A stretch of DNA of 45,706 bases from Nitrospirota bacterium (GCA_029261135.1 JAJDBX010000040.1:1-45706); one strand, 5' to 3'; counted from the stretch's first letter, positions 16,452 through 24,364 are shown. The notes: generated from the sequence alone by a model not told the origin. Numbers and translations: made by a program.

Positions 16452-16514
16452 GTTTTCAACAAACCCTTCATATCAAATACCTTCTCATAGAGTTATTTTT
16501 TATTTTTCACGACA

Positions 16515-16543
16515 TTGATTTGAATATAAGATCGGTGTATCGT
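16515..16543 (+). promoter_or_regulatory. Possible promoter for the cupredoxin gene
   Basis: TTGATT, a 17-base spacer and TATCGT, with a predicted start about 50 bases before the GTG at 16600. The match is moderate and made by eye. Confidence 0.35.
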
Positions 16544-16599
16544 TTTTCTCTACAGCTCAAATTCTTTGAAGTCCGCAGTTCCGTCTTAAGGAAAATAAT

Positions 16600-16983
16600 G
16601 TGTCGTCTGACGACTATTTTCGAAGGCAATATTCCGCCATTATTTTCAGTTGCATCCTTATTATAAGTTTATCAGCCTGTGACCTTTTTCCTAATCCACA
16701 ACAAAAAGATATTTCGATTGTTTTGGGAGCCTCAGATTTAGGGGATGCGGCGTTTTTTCCTAATCTAGCAGTCGTTCATTTTGGGGGAAGTGTTGTGTGG
16801 AAAAATAATGATAAGCTGACTCATTCTATTGTGGGTGATGCGAAACATGGTATCTGTGCATTTAAATCTGATGGCATTGCCCCAAGAGGGACATTTAAAA
16901 AAACATTTTCTAAACGAGTGACCTGTGATTATTACTGCGGCATCCATGGCCGCGCCATGCGCGGGCGGATTATTGTTCGCTGA
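16600..16983 (+). CDS. Cupredoxin-like lipoprotein
   Basis: A 127-residue small blue-copper-type protein. A basic N-terminus, a hydrophobic stretch (AIIFSCILIISL) and a lipobox LSAC with Cys27 indicate a lipoprotein anchored after signal peptidase II cleavage. The cupredoxin fold carries a type 1 copper ligand set: His75 (KLTHSIV), then Cys113, His116 and Met120 in YYCGIHGRAM. Two more Cys (86, 109) could form a disulfide. Plastocyanin-like proteins carry electrons or bind copper in the periplasm. The GTG start follows AAGGA by seven bases. It stands alone between two terminators. Confidence 0.85.
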   Translation: MSSDDYFRRQYSAIIFSCILIISLSACDLFPNPQQKDISIVLGASDLGDAAFFPNLAVVHFGGSVVWKNNDKLTHSIVGDAKHGICAFKSDGIAPRGTFKKTFSKRVTCDYYCGIHGRAMRGRIIVR

Positions 16984-17014
16984 TCAATAGAGGTGGATTC
17001 GGGCAAAAGCACTG

Positions 17015-17061
17015 GAATCCCTCAAACAATGTGGTTTCTTCCCGCCTTGTTTGAGGGATTC
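17015..17061. terminator. 15-bp perfect inverted repeat between cupredoxin and hsp20 genes
   Basis: GAATCCCTCAAACAA (17015-17029) and TTGTTTGAGGGATTC (17047-17061) form a 15-pair stem with a 17-base loop. It lies between two convergent genes, as expected for a shared bidirectional terminator. The T-tracts on both sides are poor, so the termination role is inferred from position and stem strength. Confidence 0.55.
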
Positions 17062-17073
17062 GACTAAACTTCT

Positions 17074-17574
17074 TTAAGCGGCCTTTACGGCAATGTGGCG
17101 GATTTTTTTCTGTGTTTCTTTTGTTTTTGGTAGTGTAATTTTTAAGATCCCTTTATTAAAAATCGCATTAATTTTTTCTTCTTGAACCTCTGCGGGTAAG
17201 GGAATTGTCCGTAGAAATGTCCCGTAGGCACATTCTCGACGATATACATTATCTTCTTTTTTCTCTTCTTCGTGCTTTTTTTCACCACGAATTGTTAAAA
17301 CGCCTTCATTGATTGAAAGGTCGATATCTTTTTCACTCATTCCAGGCAACTCGACTGAGACTTCAAGTATTTTTTCTTTTTCAACGACATCAAGATGTGG
17401 ATTTAAAAACCCATCGCGTTTTTCTTCTAATCGAAAGGGCATCGCATGAAATCCTCGTATCATATCGTCGAACAAGGTGTTCATTTCTGGAAAAATTGCG
17501 TCTGACAAAAATCCTTCTCTAAATGGAACAACTTTTCGTCCCCATTTCCAAGGGGTCATCGCCTTGATTGTCAT
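17074..17574 (-). CDS. Small heat-shock protein Hsp20
   Basis: An ATP-independent holdase of the alpha-crystallin family that keeps unfolding proteins soluble. After a variable N-terminal arm (WKWGRKVVPF), the alpha-crystallin domain spans about residues 50-150: LDVVEKEKILEVSVELPGM, DIDLSINEGVLTIRGEKK and the conserved GTFLRTIPLP. The C-terminal NKGILKITLPK and a short tail follow. The ATG at 17574, eight bases after GGAGG, is preferred to the ATG at 17589. A TATAAT lies upstream at 17620-17615 on the minus strand. No CIRCE element was seen. Confidence 0.93.
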   Translation of the reverse strand: MTIKAMTPWKWGRKVVPFREGFLSDAIFPEMNTLFDDMIRGFHAMPFRLEEKRDGFLNPHLDVVEKEKILEVSVELPGMSEKDIDLSINEGVLTIRGEKKHEEEKKEDNVYRRECAYGTFLRTIPLPAEVQEEKINAIFNKGILKITLPKTKETQKKIRHIAVKAA

Positions 17575-17808
17575 TTTGTTTTCCTCCATTTCCTTTTCAA
17601 GTTTATTATTCTTAATTATAAAATAAGTTGAAATTTGTCTTTTTCAAGGGGTTCTTAAGATGTCCGTGAGTAAAACAGCGGATGAGATCTTGCTTGGATC
17701 ATAGTCGGCAAGGCATCCTATTGCTATTGCCCAAACCTAAATAGGGTACAGAAGAAAAGGAAAGTAGTCTCAAGGGATGCACCCGCCAGGTTCAATCCCC
17801 GACTTACC

Positions 17809-18570
17809 CTAGTTTTTACAGATAATTTCTTTCGCTAAGGCAAGATAAGCCTGAGATCCTCGTGAGACCGCGTCGTAGAAAAGAACGGGTTTCCCATGGC
17901 TGGGTGCCTCGGCAAGGGTAATATTGCGTGGAATGATACTTTGAAAAACTTGATCTCCAAAGTGGGCGCGGACTTCATCTGAAACTTGATTATTCAGGTT
18001 GTTTCTTTTGTCAAACATGGTTAAGAGAATACCTTCAATGAATAAAGAAGGATTAAGGGATTTTTGGATTAGCTGCATTGTCCTCAGCAGAAGCTTGAGC
18101 CCTTCCAGTGCATAGTATTCACACTGAATTGGAATGAGCAGTGAATCGGCCGCGGTTAAGCTATTCAAGGTTAAAAAGCCAAGAGAGGGAGGACAGTCGA
18201 TCATTACATAATCATATTGGTCGACGATTCCCTTTAAACCCTCTTTTAAGAGGGTTTCACGGCTGTTCATTGTGGCCAACTCAACTTCTGCTCCCACCAA
18301 ATCGATATGTGCCGGAAGAAGATCTAAGTAGGGAATTTTTGTTTGAATTTTAATTTCAGAAAAAGGTTTTCTCGCAATAATCAGATCGTAAACGCTTCCA
18401 TCAAGGTTGTCATAATCGATGCCCACACCACTGGTTGCATTTCCCTGAGGGTCGAGGTCGATCAGTAAAACAGACTTTTCGGCTACGGCCAAAGATGCAG
18501 CCAAATTGATGGCGGTTGTTGTTTTTGCGACGCCTCCCTTTTGGTTGGCAATCGCGATGGTTTTTCCCAT
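17809..18570 (-). CDS. ParA/Soj-family ATPase, without a ParB partner
   Basis: A deviant-Walker ATPase of the ParA/Soj/MinD superfamily. The P-loop KGGVAKTTT with the signature Lys is at the N-terminus (IAIANQKGGVAKTTTAINLA), Walker A' is LLIDLDPQGNATSG, and Walker B is VMIDCPPSLGFLT. The 253-residue length fits chromosomal Soj. AAGGAG precedes the ATG by five bases. In most genomes soj sits directly before parB/spo0J and after gidAB; here the downstream neighbour is hsp20 and no ParB is in the window. It may be an orphan ParA that positions another cargo, or parB may be elsewhere. Confidence 0.9.
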   Translation of the reverse strand: MGKTIAIANQKGGVAKTTTAINLAASLAVAEKSVLLIDLDPQGNATSGVGIDYDNLDGSVYDLIIARKPFSEIKIQTKIPYLDLLPAHIDLVGAEVELATMNSRETLLKEGLKGIVDQYDYVMIDCPPSLGFLTLNSLTAADSLLIPIQCEYYALEGLKLLLRTMQLIQKSLNPSLFIEGILLTMFDKRNNLNNQVSDEVRAHFGDQVFQSIIPRNITLAEAPSHGKPVLFYDAVSRGSQAYLALAKEIICKN

Positions 18571-18668
18571 AAACGCTCCTTAGTGAAGTCGATCATCCTA
18601 ACATAAAGACTTTTTGAAAGGAAGAAATGGGCGTCTCAAGGTGAAAAAGTTTGAGTCCTTTGATCGTA

Positions 18669-20447
18669 TTAAAAGGGGAAAATTTGAGGGATTAACCAGG
18701 TCAGTAATAACCAAAAGATAATGTTCAATGGCGTGCCGACTCGGAGAAAATCAGAAAATTTGTATTGTCCGGGGCCATAAATTAAGATATTGGTTTGATA
18801 GCCAATCGGGGTCATAAAACTGAGAGATGCCCCGAACATGACAGCAATCAAAAAAGGACGCGGACTCCAACCTTGAGATTGGGCTGCGAAAATGGCAACC
18901 GGGGCGAGCAATACGGCAGTGGCGTTGTTTGACATGACATTGGTGAGCAGGGTTGTAAAAAAGAAAAAAGTTGAAAGCATGACAAGGGGGCCCCATTGGC
19001 CAATATAATGAATAAAGATATTGGCTGTGAGCGCGGCAGCACCGCTTTTTTCTAATGCGACCCCGAGTGTCATGAGGCCGGCCAGTAAGAAGATGACTTT
19101 CCAGTCAATTGCTTCATAGGCTTCTTCTAAAGTTAAGCATCCGATCAAAATGAGGAGAATTGCGCCAACAATGGCACTGACCACGATGGGTAAGATACCT
19201 AAAGCACTGATCAATACGACGCCGGCAACAATAGTCACGGCGGGTACGAGCTTACGTTTTCTAAAGATTGTTTGTTCGACCTCTGAAATAAAAACAAAGG
19301 CGGGATGTTTTTTAAGCTGTAGAAGGTGATCCCGCTTTACTTCTATCAGTAGCGCATCTCCCCCGCGGAGTTTTGTTGTCTCAAGTTTTTCATGCCGGAC
19401 GGCGCCACTGTGCCGGATGGCAAGTGGAGAGGCTCCGAATTGGTCACGCAGGCCAATCTCTTTCAGTGATTTTCCGTCAAGCATTGAATGGGGCGCAATC
19501 ACGGCCTCGACTAAAACGGCATTTTCGGATTCAAGGTCTTTATCACGCCATTTAAGTCCTGATTTGATGACAATACCTTCACGCTCTTGGATTTTCCGAA
19601 TTTTGCTCACATCCGCCCGGACACGGAGCACATCATATTCTTGAAGGATGACTTCCTGGTAAGGGATAGGAAGACGTCGCCCGCTTCGCGTTACTTCTAA
19701 AATGTCGATATCAAGGTCTTGAACCAGGGGTGACTCTCTCAAGGTTTTGCCAACTGATTTGGCTTTTTTCAAGAGGATCAATTCTGTTAAATAGTCGCCC
19801 ATCCCAAATTTTTCAGTGAGGTCTTCCTTGATTTTTTGCCCTGGAATCATTTGGACGCCAAAGAGTAACATGTAAATCACGCCAACAATTAGAATGATGA
19901 TCCCGATGGGAAGGAATTCAAACATCCCAAAAGAAGGAATTCCGTCACGCTCTGCAATCGAATTGACCAAGATATTTGTTGATGTTCCAATGAGTGTACA
20001 TGCGCCACCAAACATTGAAGCGAAAGAAAGCGGCATTAAGAATTTAGAAGGGCTGACCTTTGCTTCACGGGCGACATTCAAAACAATAGGGATAAAGATT
20101 GCGACTGTTGCCGTGTTGTTGAAAAAGGCCGAAATAACGGCGACGGACAACATCATGGCAATGAGGGCCACCCAAAAACTATGTTGCGCAACCTGCTCAA
20201 GATAAAATCCGACAACATTGAGTGCCCCCGTTTTGAAAAGCGCGGCACTAATGACAAACATCGCTGCGATCGTGACGGTTGCTGTATTGCTAAACCCTGA
20301 AATTCCTTCTTCAGGCGTAATAATCTGGCTGACGAGCAGACTGGCCATCACCATCAATGCAACAAGATCTACTGGAAATTTTTCTGTAATAAAAAGCAGA
20401 ATCGTTGCAAGAACAAGAAGAAAGACAAATGCTATTTCAAATGTCAT
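18669..20447 (-). CDS. SLC13/DASS-type permease with two central TrkA-C (RCK_C) domains
   Basis: An integral membrane anion transporter of 592 residues. The N-terminal helices carry GFSNTATVTIAAMFVIS and SAFFNNTATVAIFIPIV, with SFASMFGGACTLIGTSTN, the repeat motif of CitT/ArsB-fold carriers. Two cytosolic TrkA-C domains follow (about 210-300 and 300-385; RESPLVQDLDIDILEVTR and GKSLKEIGLRDQFGASPLAI). The C-terminal half repeats the transporter motif (TNVMSNNATAVLLAPVAI, TPIGYQTNILIYGPG). Such proteins carry sulfate, dicarboxylates or other anions; the substrate is not evident. It is a stand-alone gene. Confidence 0.88.
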   Translation of the reverse strand: MTFEIAFVFLLVLATILLFITEKFPVDLVALMVMASLLVSQIITPEEGISGFSNTATVTIAAMFVISAALFKTGALNVVGFYLEQVAQHSFWVALIAMMLSVAVISAFFNNTATVAIFIPIVLNVAREAKVSPSKFLMPLSFASMFGGACTLIGTSTNILVNSIAERDGIPSFGMFEFLPIGIIILIVGVIYMLLFGVQMIPGQKIKEDLTEKFGMGDYLTELILLKKAKSVGKTLRESPLVQDLDIDILEVTRSGRRLPIPYQEVILQEYDVLRVRADVSKIRKIQEREGIVIKSGLKWRDKDLESENAVLVEAVIAPHSMLDGKSLKEIGLRDQFGASPLAIRHSGAVRHEKLETTKLRGGDALLIEVKRDHLLQLKKHPAFVFISEVEQTIFRKRKLVPAVTIVAGVVLISALGILPIVVSAIVGAILLILIGCLTLEEAYEAIDWKVIFLLAGLMTLGVALEKSGAAALTANIFIHYIGQWGPLVMLSTFFFFTTLLTNVMSNNATAVLLAPVAIFAAQSQGWSPRPFLIAVMFGASLSFMTPIGYQTNILIYGPGQYKFSDFLRVGTPLNIIFWLLLTWLIPQIFPF

Positions 20448-20568
20448 GGATGGATTTTCCTTCCAGTCATGTGACAGGGGGGTGTTTATCCCGTCTACTC
20501 TACCTTATTTTGATTTGTTGGGACAAGGGTTTGACAGGATGCTCGAATAGTGGGAGAAAAGAAAGGGA

Positions 20569-21210
20569 TTATCGGAAAGATGCAGTGCTGTCTATTTTTT
20601 TTAGAAGGTTTTGGCAGTGGTGTTTAACGTTGCTTGCACGGGTGATGTTTGAAATAATCGCGATGCCGTCTGCTCCGGCGGCAAATACATTGTCCACGCG
20701 GGAGGAATTGATGCCTCCAATCGCGAATAGGGGCAAGGTCGTTTGGCGTTTTATGGCCCGAAAAGTATCAAGCGTCAATGGGAGTCCGTAAGGACGTTTG
20801 GAAGGGGTGTCGTAAATGGGCCCCAATACCGCAAAATTCGCACCCATCGCTTCAGCATTTTTGACTTCTTTTTCAGAATGACAAGAAACAGCGATGAGTT
20901 TCTTATCCCCCAAAAGTGTTCTTGCGACATTGACGGGCAGGCCTGACGCGGGAAGATGCACCCCATCTGCATCGATTGAAAGGCAGAGATCCACCCGATC
21001 ATTGATCAGAAATTTCATTTTGTATTCTTTAGTAAGGGTTCTGATCTCTGTCGCCAGATCAAATTGTACGCGGGGCGAAAGGTCTTTTTCTCGAAACTGA
21101 AAGGCTGAAACCCCGGCTTCTGCAGCGGCGCGAATGACATCGGTTAAGGGCCGACCATTGGTTTGATGTCGGTCGCCGATGAAATAGAGTTTAAAATCGA
21201 CCGTGGCCAT
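20569..21210 (-). CDS. thiE: Thiamine-phosphate synthase
   Basis: ThiE couples the hydroxymethylpyrimidine diphosphate and thiazole phosphate moieties into thiamine phosphate. The 213-residue TIM barrel has FIGDRHQ near the start, AGVSAFQFREKDL, FLINDRVDLCLSIDADGVHLP, SCHSEKEV, GPIYDTPSK (pyrophosphate-handling loop) and LFAIGGINSSRV. The GVHLP and GGI motifs favour ThiE over the regulatory paralogue TenI. It lies 23 bases after thiG and is the last gene of a thiS-thiG-thiE cluster. No TPP riboswitch was recognised upstream of the cluster. Confidence 0.92.
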   Translation of the reverse strand: MATVDFKLYFIGDRHQTNGRPLTDVIRAAAEAGVSAFQFREKDLSPRVQFDLATEIRTLTKEYKMKFLINDRVDLCLSIDADGVHLPASGLPVNVARTLLGDKKLIAVSCHSEKEVKNAEAMGANFAVLGPIYDTPSKRPYGLPLTLDTFRAIKRQTTLPLFAIGGINSSRVDNVFAAGADGIAIISNITRASNVKHHCQNLLKKIDSTASFR

Positions 21211-21233
21211 AACGGGAATGGAAAAAATCGAGG

Positions 21234-22013
21234 CTATTCAATCATGCCTTCAATGGGACTGCTGGCTTGTGCGTAAAGTTTTCTAGGAATGCGTCCGGCA
21301 AGGTAGGCCAAACGACCGGCCTTTGTCCCAAGGTTCATCGCCTCGGCCATTTGAATGGGGTTTTTAGCGCCTGCAATGGCCGTGTTCATTAAAATGCCGT
21401 CAACACCCAATTCCATCGCAATCGCCGCGTCAGAAGCCGTGCCAACCCCTGCATCGACAATGATCGGTACAGATATCGTCTCCATGATGATTTGAATGTT
21501 GTAAGGATTTCGGATGCCCAGGCCGGAGCCAATCGGTGCCGCCAAAGGCATCACGACGGCCGCGCCGGCATCCACCAATTTTCGAGCCATAATGGGATCG
21601 TCATTGGTGTAGGGCAGTACGATGAAGCCCTCTTTTGCCAAGACTTCAGTGGCTTCGAGTAGGGCTTCATTGTCGGGGAACAAGGTACGCTTATCCCCGA
21701 TGACCTCTAATTTTACCATGTCAGAAACACCTGCAGCCCGTGCCAATCGCGCAGTGCGAATGGCTTCTTCAGCGGTATAACAGCCTGCGGTATTCGGGAG
21801 AATTTTATAGATTTTTGGATCGAGATAGTCGAGTAAGTTTTCCTCGGATTGATCGAGAATATTGACTCGTCGCACTGCAACTGTCACGCAATCGGCACCT
21901 GATGCTTCAACCGCTTTTTTTGTTTCCTCAAAGGAGGCGTACTTTCCAGTCCCTACAATCAAGCGTGAGCGAAATTCAATCTCTCCGATAAGCAATGGTG
22001 TGTCAACTGGCAT
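21234..22013 (-). CDS. thiG: Thiazole synthase
   Basis: ThiG builds the thiazole phosphate ring from deoxyxylulose phosphate, dehydroglycine and ThiS thiocarboxylate. The 259-residue barrel shows [53 protein letters not shown] with the Schiff-base Lys, [19 protein letters not shown] and [23 protein letters not shown]. The ATG at 22013 follows GGAGGAGCGC and gives the standard length; an upstream in-frame ATG at 22061 would lie deep inside thiS. The start overlaps the end of thiS by 11 bases. Confidence 0.95.
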   Translation of the reverse strand: MPVDTPLLIGEIEFRSRLIVGTGKYASFEETKKAVEASGADCVTVAVRRVNILDQSEENLLDYLDPKIYKILPNTAGCYTAEEAIRTARLARAAGVSDMVKLEVIGDKRTLFPDNEALLEATEVLAKEGFIVLPYTNDDPIMARKLVDAGAAVVMPLAAPIGSGLGIRNPYNIQIIMETISVPIIVDAGVGTASDAAIAMELGVDGILMNTAIAGAKNPIQMAEAMNLGTKAGRLAYLAGRIPRKLYAQASSPIEGMIE

Positions 22014-22215
22014 GCGCTCCTCCCCCCATAAAACTGATAATTTCGATTTGATCTCCCTCATTCAGGGTGTGCGTATGATAAGCTTCTGCATTGATTACAG
22101 TCAAATTAATCTCAATCGCAATCTGTTTTGGAGAAATTTGGAGGTGTTTTAATAGATCAAGCAGGCTCAGTTCTGAGGGGAGATCCTGTTTGATGCCATT
22201 AACGATAATCTGCAT
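22003..22215 (-). CDS. thiS: Sulfur-carrier protein ThiS with a short C-terminal extension
   Basis: ThiS is a ubiquitin-like carrier whose C-terminal Gly-Gly is adenylated and converted to a thiocarboxylate for thiazole synthesis. The protein begins [13 protein letters not shown] and has the fold pattern LLKHLQI...[11 protein letters not shown] and [14 protein letters not shown]. Unusually, the frame does not stop after the glycines but adds AHAS before TGA, because the stop lies inside thiG. A mature Gly-Gly end would then need proteolytic trimming or a different stop. The extension sits on a G6 run, so a sequence or slippage effect is possible. Shine-Dalgarno GGGAG precedes the ATG by six bases. 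Confidence 0.88.
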   Translation of the reverse strand: MQIIVNGIKQDLPSELSLLDLLKHLQISPKQIAIEINLTVINAEAYHTHTLNEGDQIEIISFMGGGAHAS

Positions 22216-22250
22216 CCGACACTCCCAGATTATAAAGTCGATTAAAAAAA

Positions 22251-22281
22251 GAAACCTCCCTTAAAAAAACAAGGAGGTTTC
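22251..22281 (-). terminator. Intrinsic terminator after erpA
   Basis: The perfect nine-pair stem GAAACCTCC / GGAGGTTTC with a 13-base loop is followed by TTTTTTT on the minus strand (22250-22244). It separates erpA from the thiS-thiG-thiE cluster. Confidence 0.75.
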
Positions 22282-22364
22282 TTTGCAATGCTACGAAAAG
22301 AAGGGCAAGTACTGGACGATGCATCGGATAAGCTTAAGATAAATAACGTGGGAAAGCAGTTCTC

Positions 22365-22685
22365 TTAATTAAAGGATTGTCCACAACCGCAGGTTGTTTT
22401 TGCATTCGGGTTTTTAATCGAAAACCCGGCATTCTGCAGATCATCAAGATAGTCCACTTCTGTGCCCGTCAACATTGGCGCACTGAATGGATCGACAAAA
22501 AGCTTCAAGCCATGCATTTCAACGACATCATCTTCCTCATTGTTACTTTCTTCAAAGGCCATTCCGTATTGAAAGCCCGAACAACCCCCGCCCTCGACGT
22601 ATACACGTAGGCCAAAACCGGCCTTGTCTTCAGCAGACATAATCTCTTTCACCTTCTCGCTGGCACGCTCAGTAATAATTACCAT
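22365..22685 (-). CDS. erpA: Iron-sulfur cluster insertion protein, ErpA/IscA family
   Basis: An A-type carrier that delivers [4Fe-4S] or [2Fe-2S] clusters to target enzymes. The 106-residue protein has the three conserved cluster cysteines: Cys35 in EGGGCSGFQYGM, and Cys99 and Cys101 in TTCGCGQSF. FVDPFSAPMLTGTEVDYLDDLQNAGF is the usual central block (DP...L.G...DY). AGGAGG precedes the ATG by five bases, and an extended -10 promoter lies just upstream. Many Fe-S enzymes in the window (MiaB, MtaB, NuoF-like, ferredoxin) are plausible clients, though that is general inference. Confidence 0.93.
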   Translation of the reverse strand: MVIITERASEKVKEIMSAEDKAGFGLRVYVEGGGCSGFQYGMAFEESNNEEDDVVEMHGLKLFVDPFSAPMLTGTEVDYLDDLQNAGFSIKNPNAKTTCGCGQSFN

Positions 22686-22722
22686 AACTTCCTCCTAATA
22701 ACTTTATAGTGTTTATTGCTTA

Positions 22723-22731
22723 ATTATAACA
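22723..22731 (-). promoter_or_regulatory. Extended -10 promoter for erpA
   Basis: TGTTATAAT on the minus strand matches TGnTATAAT exactly. Transcription would start about 30 bases before the erpA ATG, just after the terminator of the NuoF-like gene. Confidence 0.5.
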
Positions 22732-22748
22732 AAATAAGAATGAATCCC

Positions 22749-22799
22749 TAAAAAAATCTCTCAAGCCTAGATTTTACTTAAGAAACGGGCTGAGGGATT
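22749..22799 (-). terminator. Intrinsic terminator at the end of the NuoF-like gene
   Basis: On the minus strand AATCCCTCAGCC (22799-22788) pairs with GGCTTGAGAGATT (22767-22755), with one mismatch and one bulge, then runs into TTTTTTA. The stem includes the last codons of the gene. Confidence 0.6.
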
Positions 22800-24082
22800 A
22801 ATGGACATTGGCCTGCTTCCACATGTGTTTCAAATTCGTTCCGGAAATGTTTCAAAATGCTCTCAACCGCTATGGCCGCACCGGTTAGCAGAAAGCATTG
22901 TCCTCTTCCTTTGACCATGCCGCAGGCTTGATCGACTTGGGCGATATCTGCTGCATCGCCTTGGCCTGCTTCTATCTTTTCAAGAATTTCTGCAATATGA
23001 ACTGTGCCCAGTTTACAAGGAGGGCATTGCCCGCAACTCTCTTTCGCAAAAAAACGGGCATACTGAATCGCAACTTGAAGCATGCAAACGTCTTCTGATA
23101 TCACAATGACCGCGCCTGTGCCAAGACCTGTTCCTGCTGCTTTTAAAGCATCAAAATCAAGTGGTATATTGACTTGATCTCTTGGAATGACAGGCACAGA
23201 AGGCCCTCCCGGAAATACTGCTTTCAGAATTTTCCCTTCTTTAATCCCACCCCCGCAGTCTGTGATGAGTGTTTGAAGGGATGTGCCCAGCGGGCGTTCA
23301 TAAAGACCAGGACGATTTACATCACCAGTTAATGTGAAAATCATCGTGCCCGGAGAGGTTTCGCTTCCTATGGCCTTAAATGCTTTGCCGCCGTCTCGAA
23401 CAATAAAAGGCACATTGGACAAGGTTTCTGCATTGTTGACCACCGTGGGCTTCCCATAGAGTCCGTGCATTGATGGGTAATACGGTGGTTTTTGGCGCGG
23501 CGCTGCAACCTTACCTTCAATGACCTCCAGCAATGCCGTTTCTTCCCCGGCGACATAAGATCCCGGGCTTTGGCAGATCTTTAATGTGATCCCTGTGTCT
23601 GATTTTTCAGAGGCCTCACCCCAATGTCCCTGGGCTTTTGAAATCTGAAGGGCCTCTTCCATAAATTGAATCTCTTCAGGGTAACGACAATTGATAAAAA
23701 GGTAGGCCTCATCGGCCCCTGTTGCATATGCAGAAAGAAGTACCCCTTCAATCAGCTGATGTGGACTGGAACGGAGCAGATAACGATCTTTAAATGTGCC
23801 GGGTTCATCCTCTGCGGCATTGCAGCAAAGATAACGTTTCCCTGGCTTTTGCTGGATGACCATGTCCCACTTTTTCCAAGTAGGAAAACCCGCCCCGCCC
23901 CGACCACGAAGCGCGGAAGTCTTCACGGCGTCTCTAACGCCGGAAGGTCCCAATACTTTGATCGCCTTCCTTAGGCTGCCATAACCTCCCTTTGTGACAT
24001 AATCTTCATAAGACAAAGGAGAGACAGAGAGCAGCGCATCTAAGGGGACATCACGCTCCGTTAAGATCCTTTTTTCTTCCAA
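22778..24082 (-). CDS. NuoF-like NADH-oxidising flavoprotein with one [4Fe-4S] site
   Basis: This is the FMN/NADH-binding diaphorase subunit type found in complex I (NuoF), NAD-linked hydrogenases and formate dehydrogenases. The 434 residues have the FMN/NADH loop GRGGAGFPT at 60-68, NAAEDEPGTFKDR, GSYVAGEETALLEVIEG, and the SLBB-type region. The Fe-S motif is CGQCPPC (Cys350, 353, 356) with the fourth ligand Cys396 in GRGQC. No NuoE or NuoG lies nearby, and the gene follows a zinc-ribbon gene behind a sigma-54 promoter. An accessory diaphorase rather than core complex I seems likely. The TTG start is six bases after AAGGA. Confidence 0.9.
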   Translation of the reverse strand: MEEKRILTERDVPLDALLSVSPLSYEDYVTKGGYGSLRKAIKVLGPSGVRDAVKTSALRGRGGAGFPTWKKWDMVIQQKPGKRYLCCNAAEDEPGTFKDRYLLRSSPHQLIEGVLLSAYATGADEAYLFINCRYPEEIQFMEEALQISKAQGHWGEASEKSDTGITLKICQSPGSYVAGEETALLEVIEGKVAAPRQKPPYYPSMHGLYGKPTVVNNAETLSNVPFIVRDGGKAFKAIGSETSPGTMIFTLTGDVNRPGLYERPLGTSLQTLITDCGGGIKEGKILKAVFPGGPSVPVIPRDQVNIPLDFDALKAAGTGLGTGAVIVISEDVCMLQVAIQYARFFAKESCGQCPPCKLGTVHIAEILEKIEAGQGDAADIAQVDQACGMVKGRGQCFLLTGAAIAVESILKHFRNEFETHVEAGQCPLIPQPVS

Positions 24083-24110
24083 AAAGCTTCCTTCGTAAAA
24101 AGTAATGTCT

Positions 24111-24302
24111 TTAATAAGACATCAACTTCCGATTTCTTGCTTGGTGGTGAGGTCGATTTTCTCGATTTGAACAGATCTCAGGATCAAGGATTTCTCCACA
24201 GGACATGCAGCGATATCCGCTAAAAGAAAGCTCTCCTGTGTCACTTCTCAAATCTTCGAACTTCTGAGGCACCATAAAACCACTGCACCTTGGACAACTC
24301 AT
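24111..24302 (-). CDS. Small zinc-ribbon protein
   Basis: A 63-residue protein with two CXXC knuckles: CPRC at residues 3-6 and CMSC at about 32-35, the second in the context RCMSCGEILDPEI. This suggests a single zinc-ribbon fold with a basic tail (NRENRPHHQARNRK) that might bind nucleic acid or a protein partner. AGGAGG lies six bases before the ATG, and a consensus sigma-54 promoter is 47 bases upstream. The NuoF-like gene begins 28 bases after its stop, so the two are probably co-expressed. The function is unknown; it could help maturation or regulation of the diaphorase. Confidence 0.8.
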   Translation of the reverse strand: MSCPRCSGFMVPQKFEDLRSDTGELSFSGYRCMSCGEILDPEICSNRENRPHHQARNRKLMSY

Positions 24303-24348
24303 TTTAAACCTCCTATTTTGGTTAATGAATGTTCTGTCCTAAAATAAA

Positions 24349-24364
24349 AGCAAATAACGTGCCA
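24349..24364 (-). promoter_or_regulatory. Consensus sigma-54 (-24/-12) promoter for zinc-ribbon and NuoF-like genes
   Basis: On the minus strand TGGCACG-TTAT-TTGCT matches the RpoN consensus TGGCACG-N4-TTGCW at every defined position. The predicted start is near 24338, about 36 bases before the zinc-ribbon ATG. A sigma-54 activator gene ends 100 bases upstream. No clear inverted-repeat enhancer site was recognised between them. Confidence 0.8.

Noticed and set aside
22216-22364. Possible TPP riboswitch upstream of thiS
   Set aside because: No CUGAGA-type thi-box pattern is present; the region contains the erpA terminator and little else.
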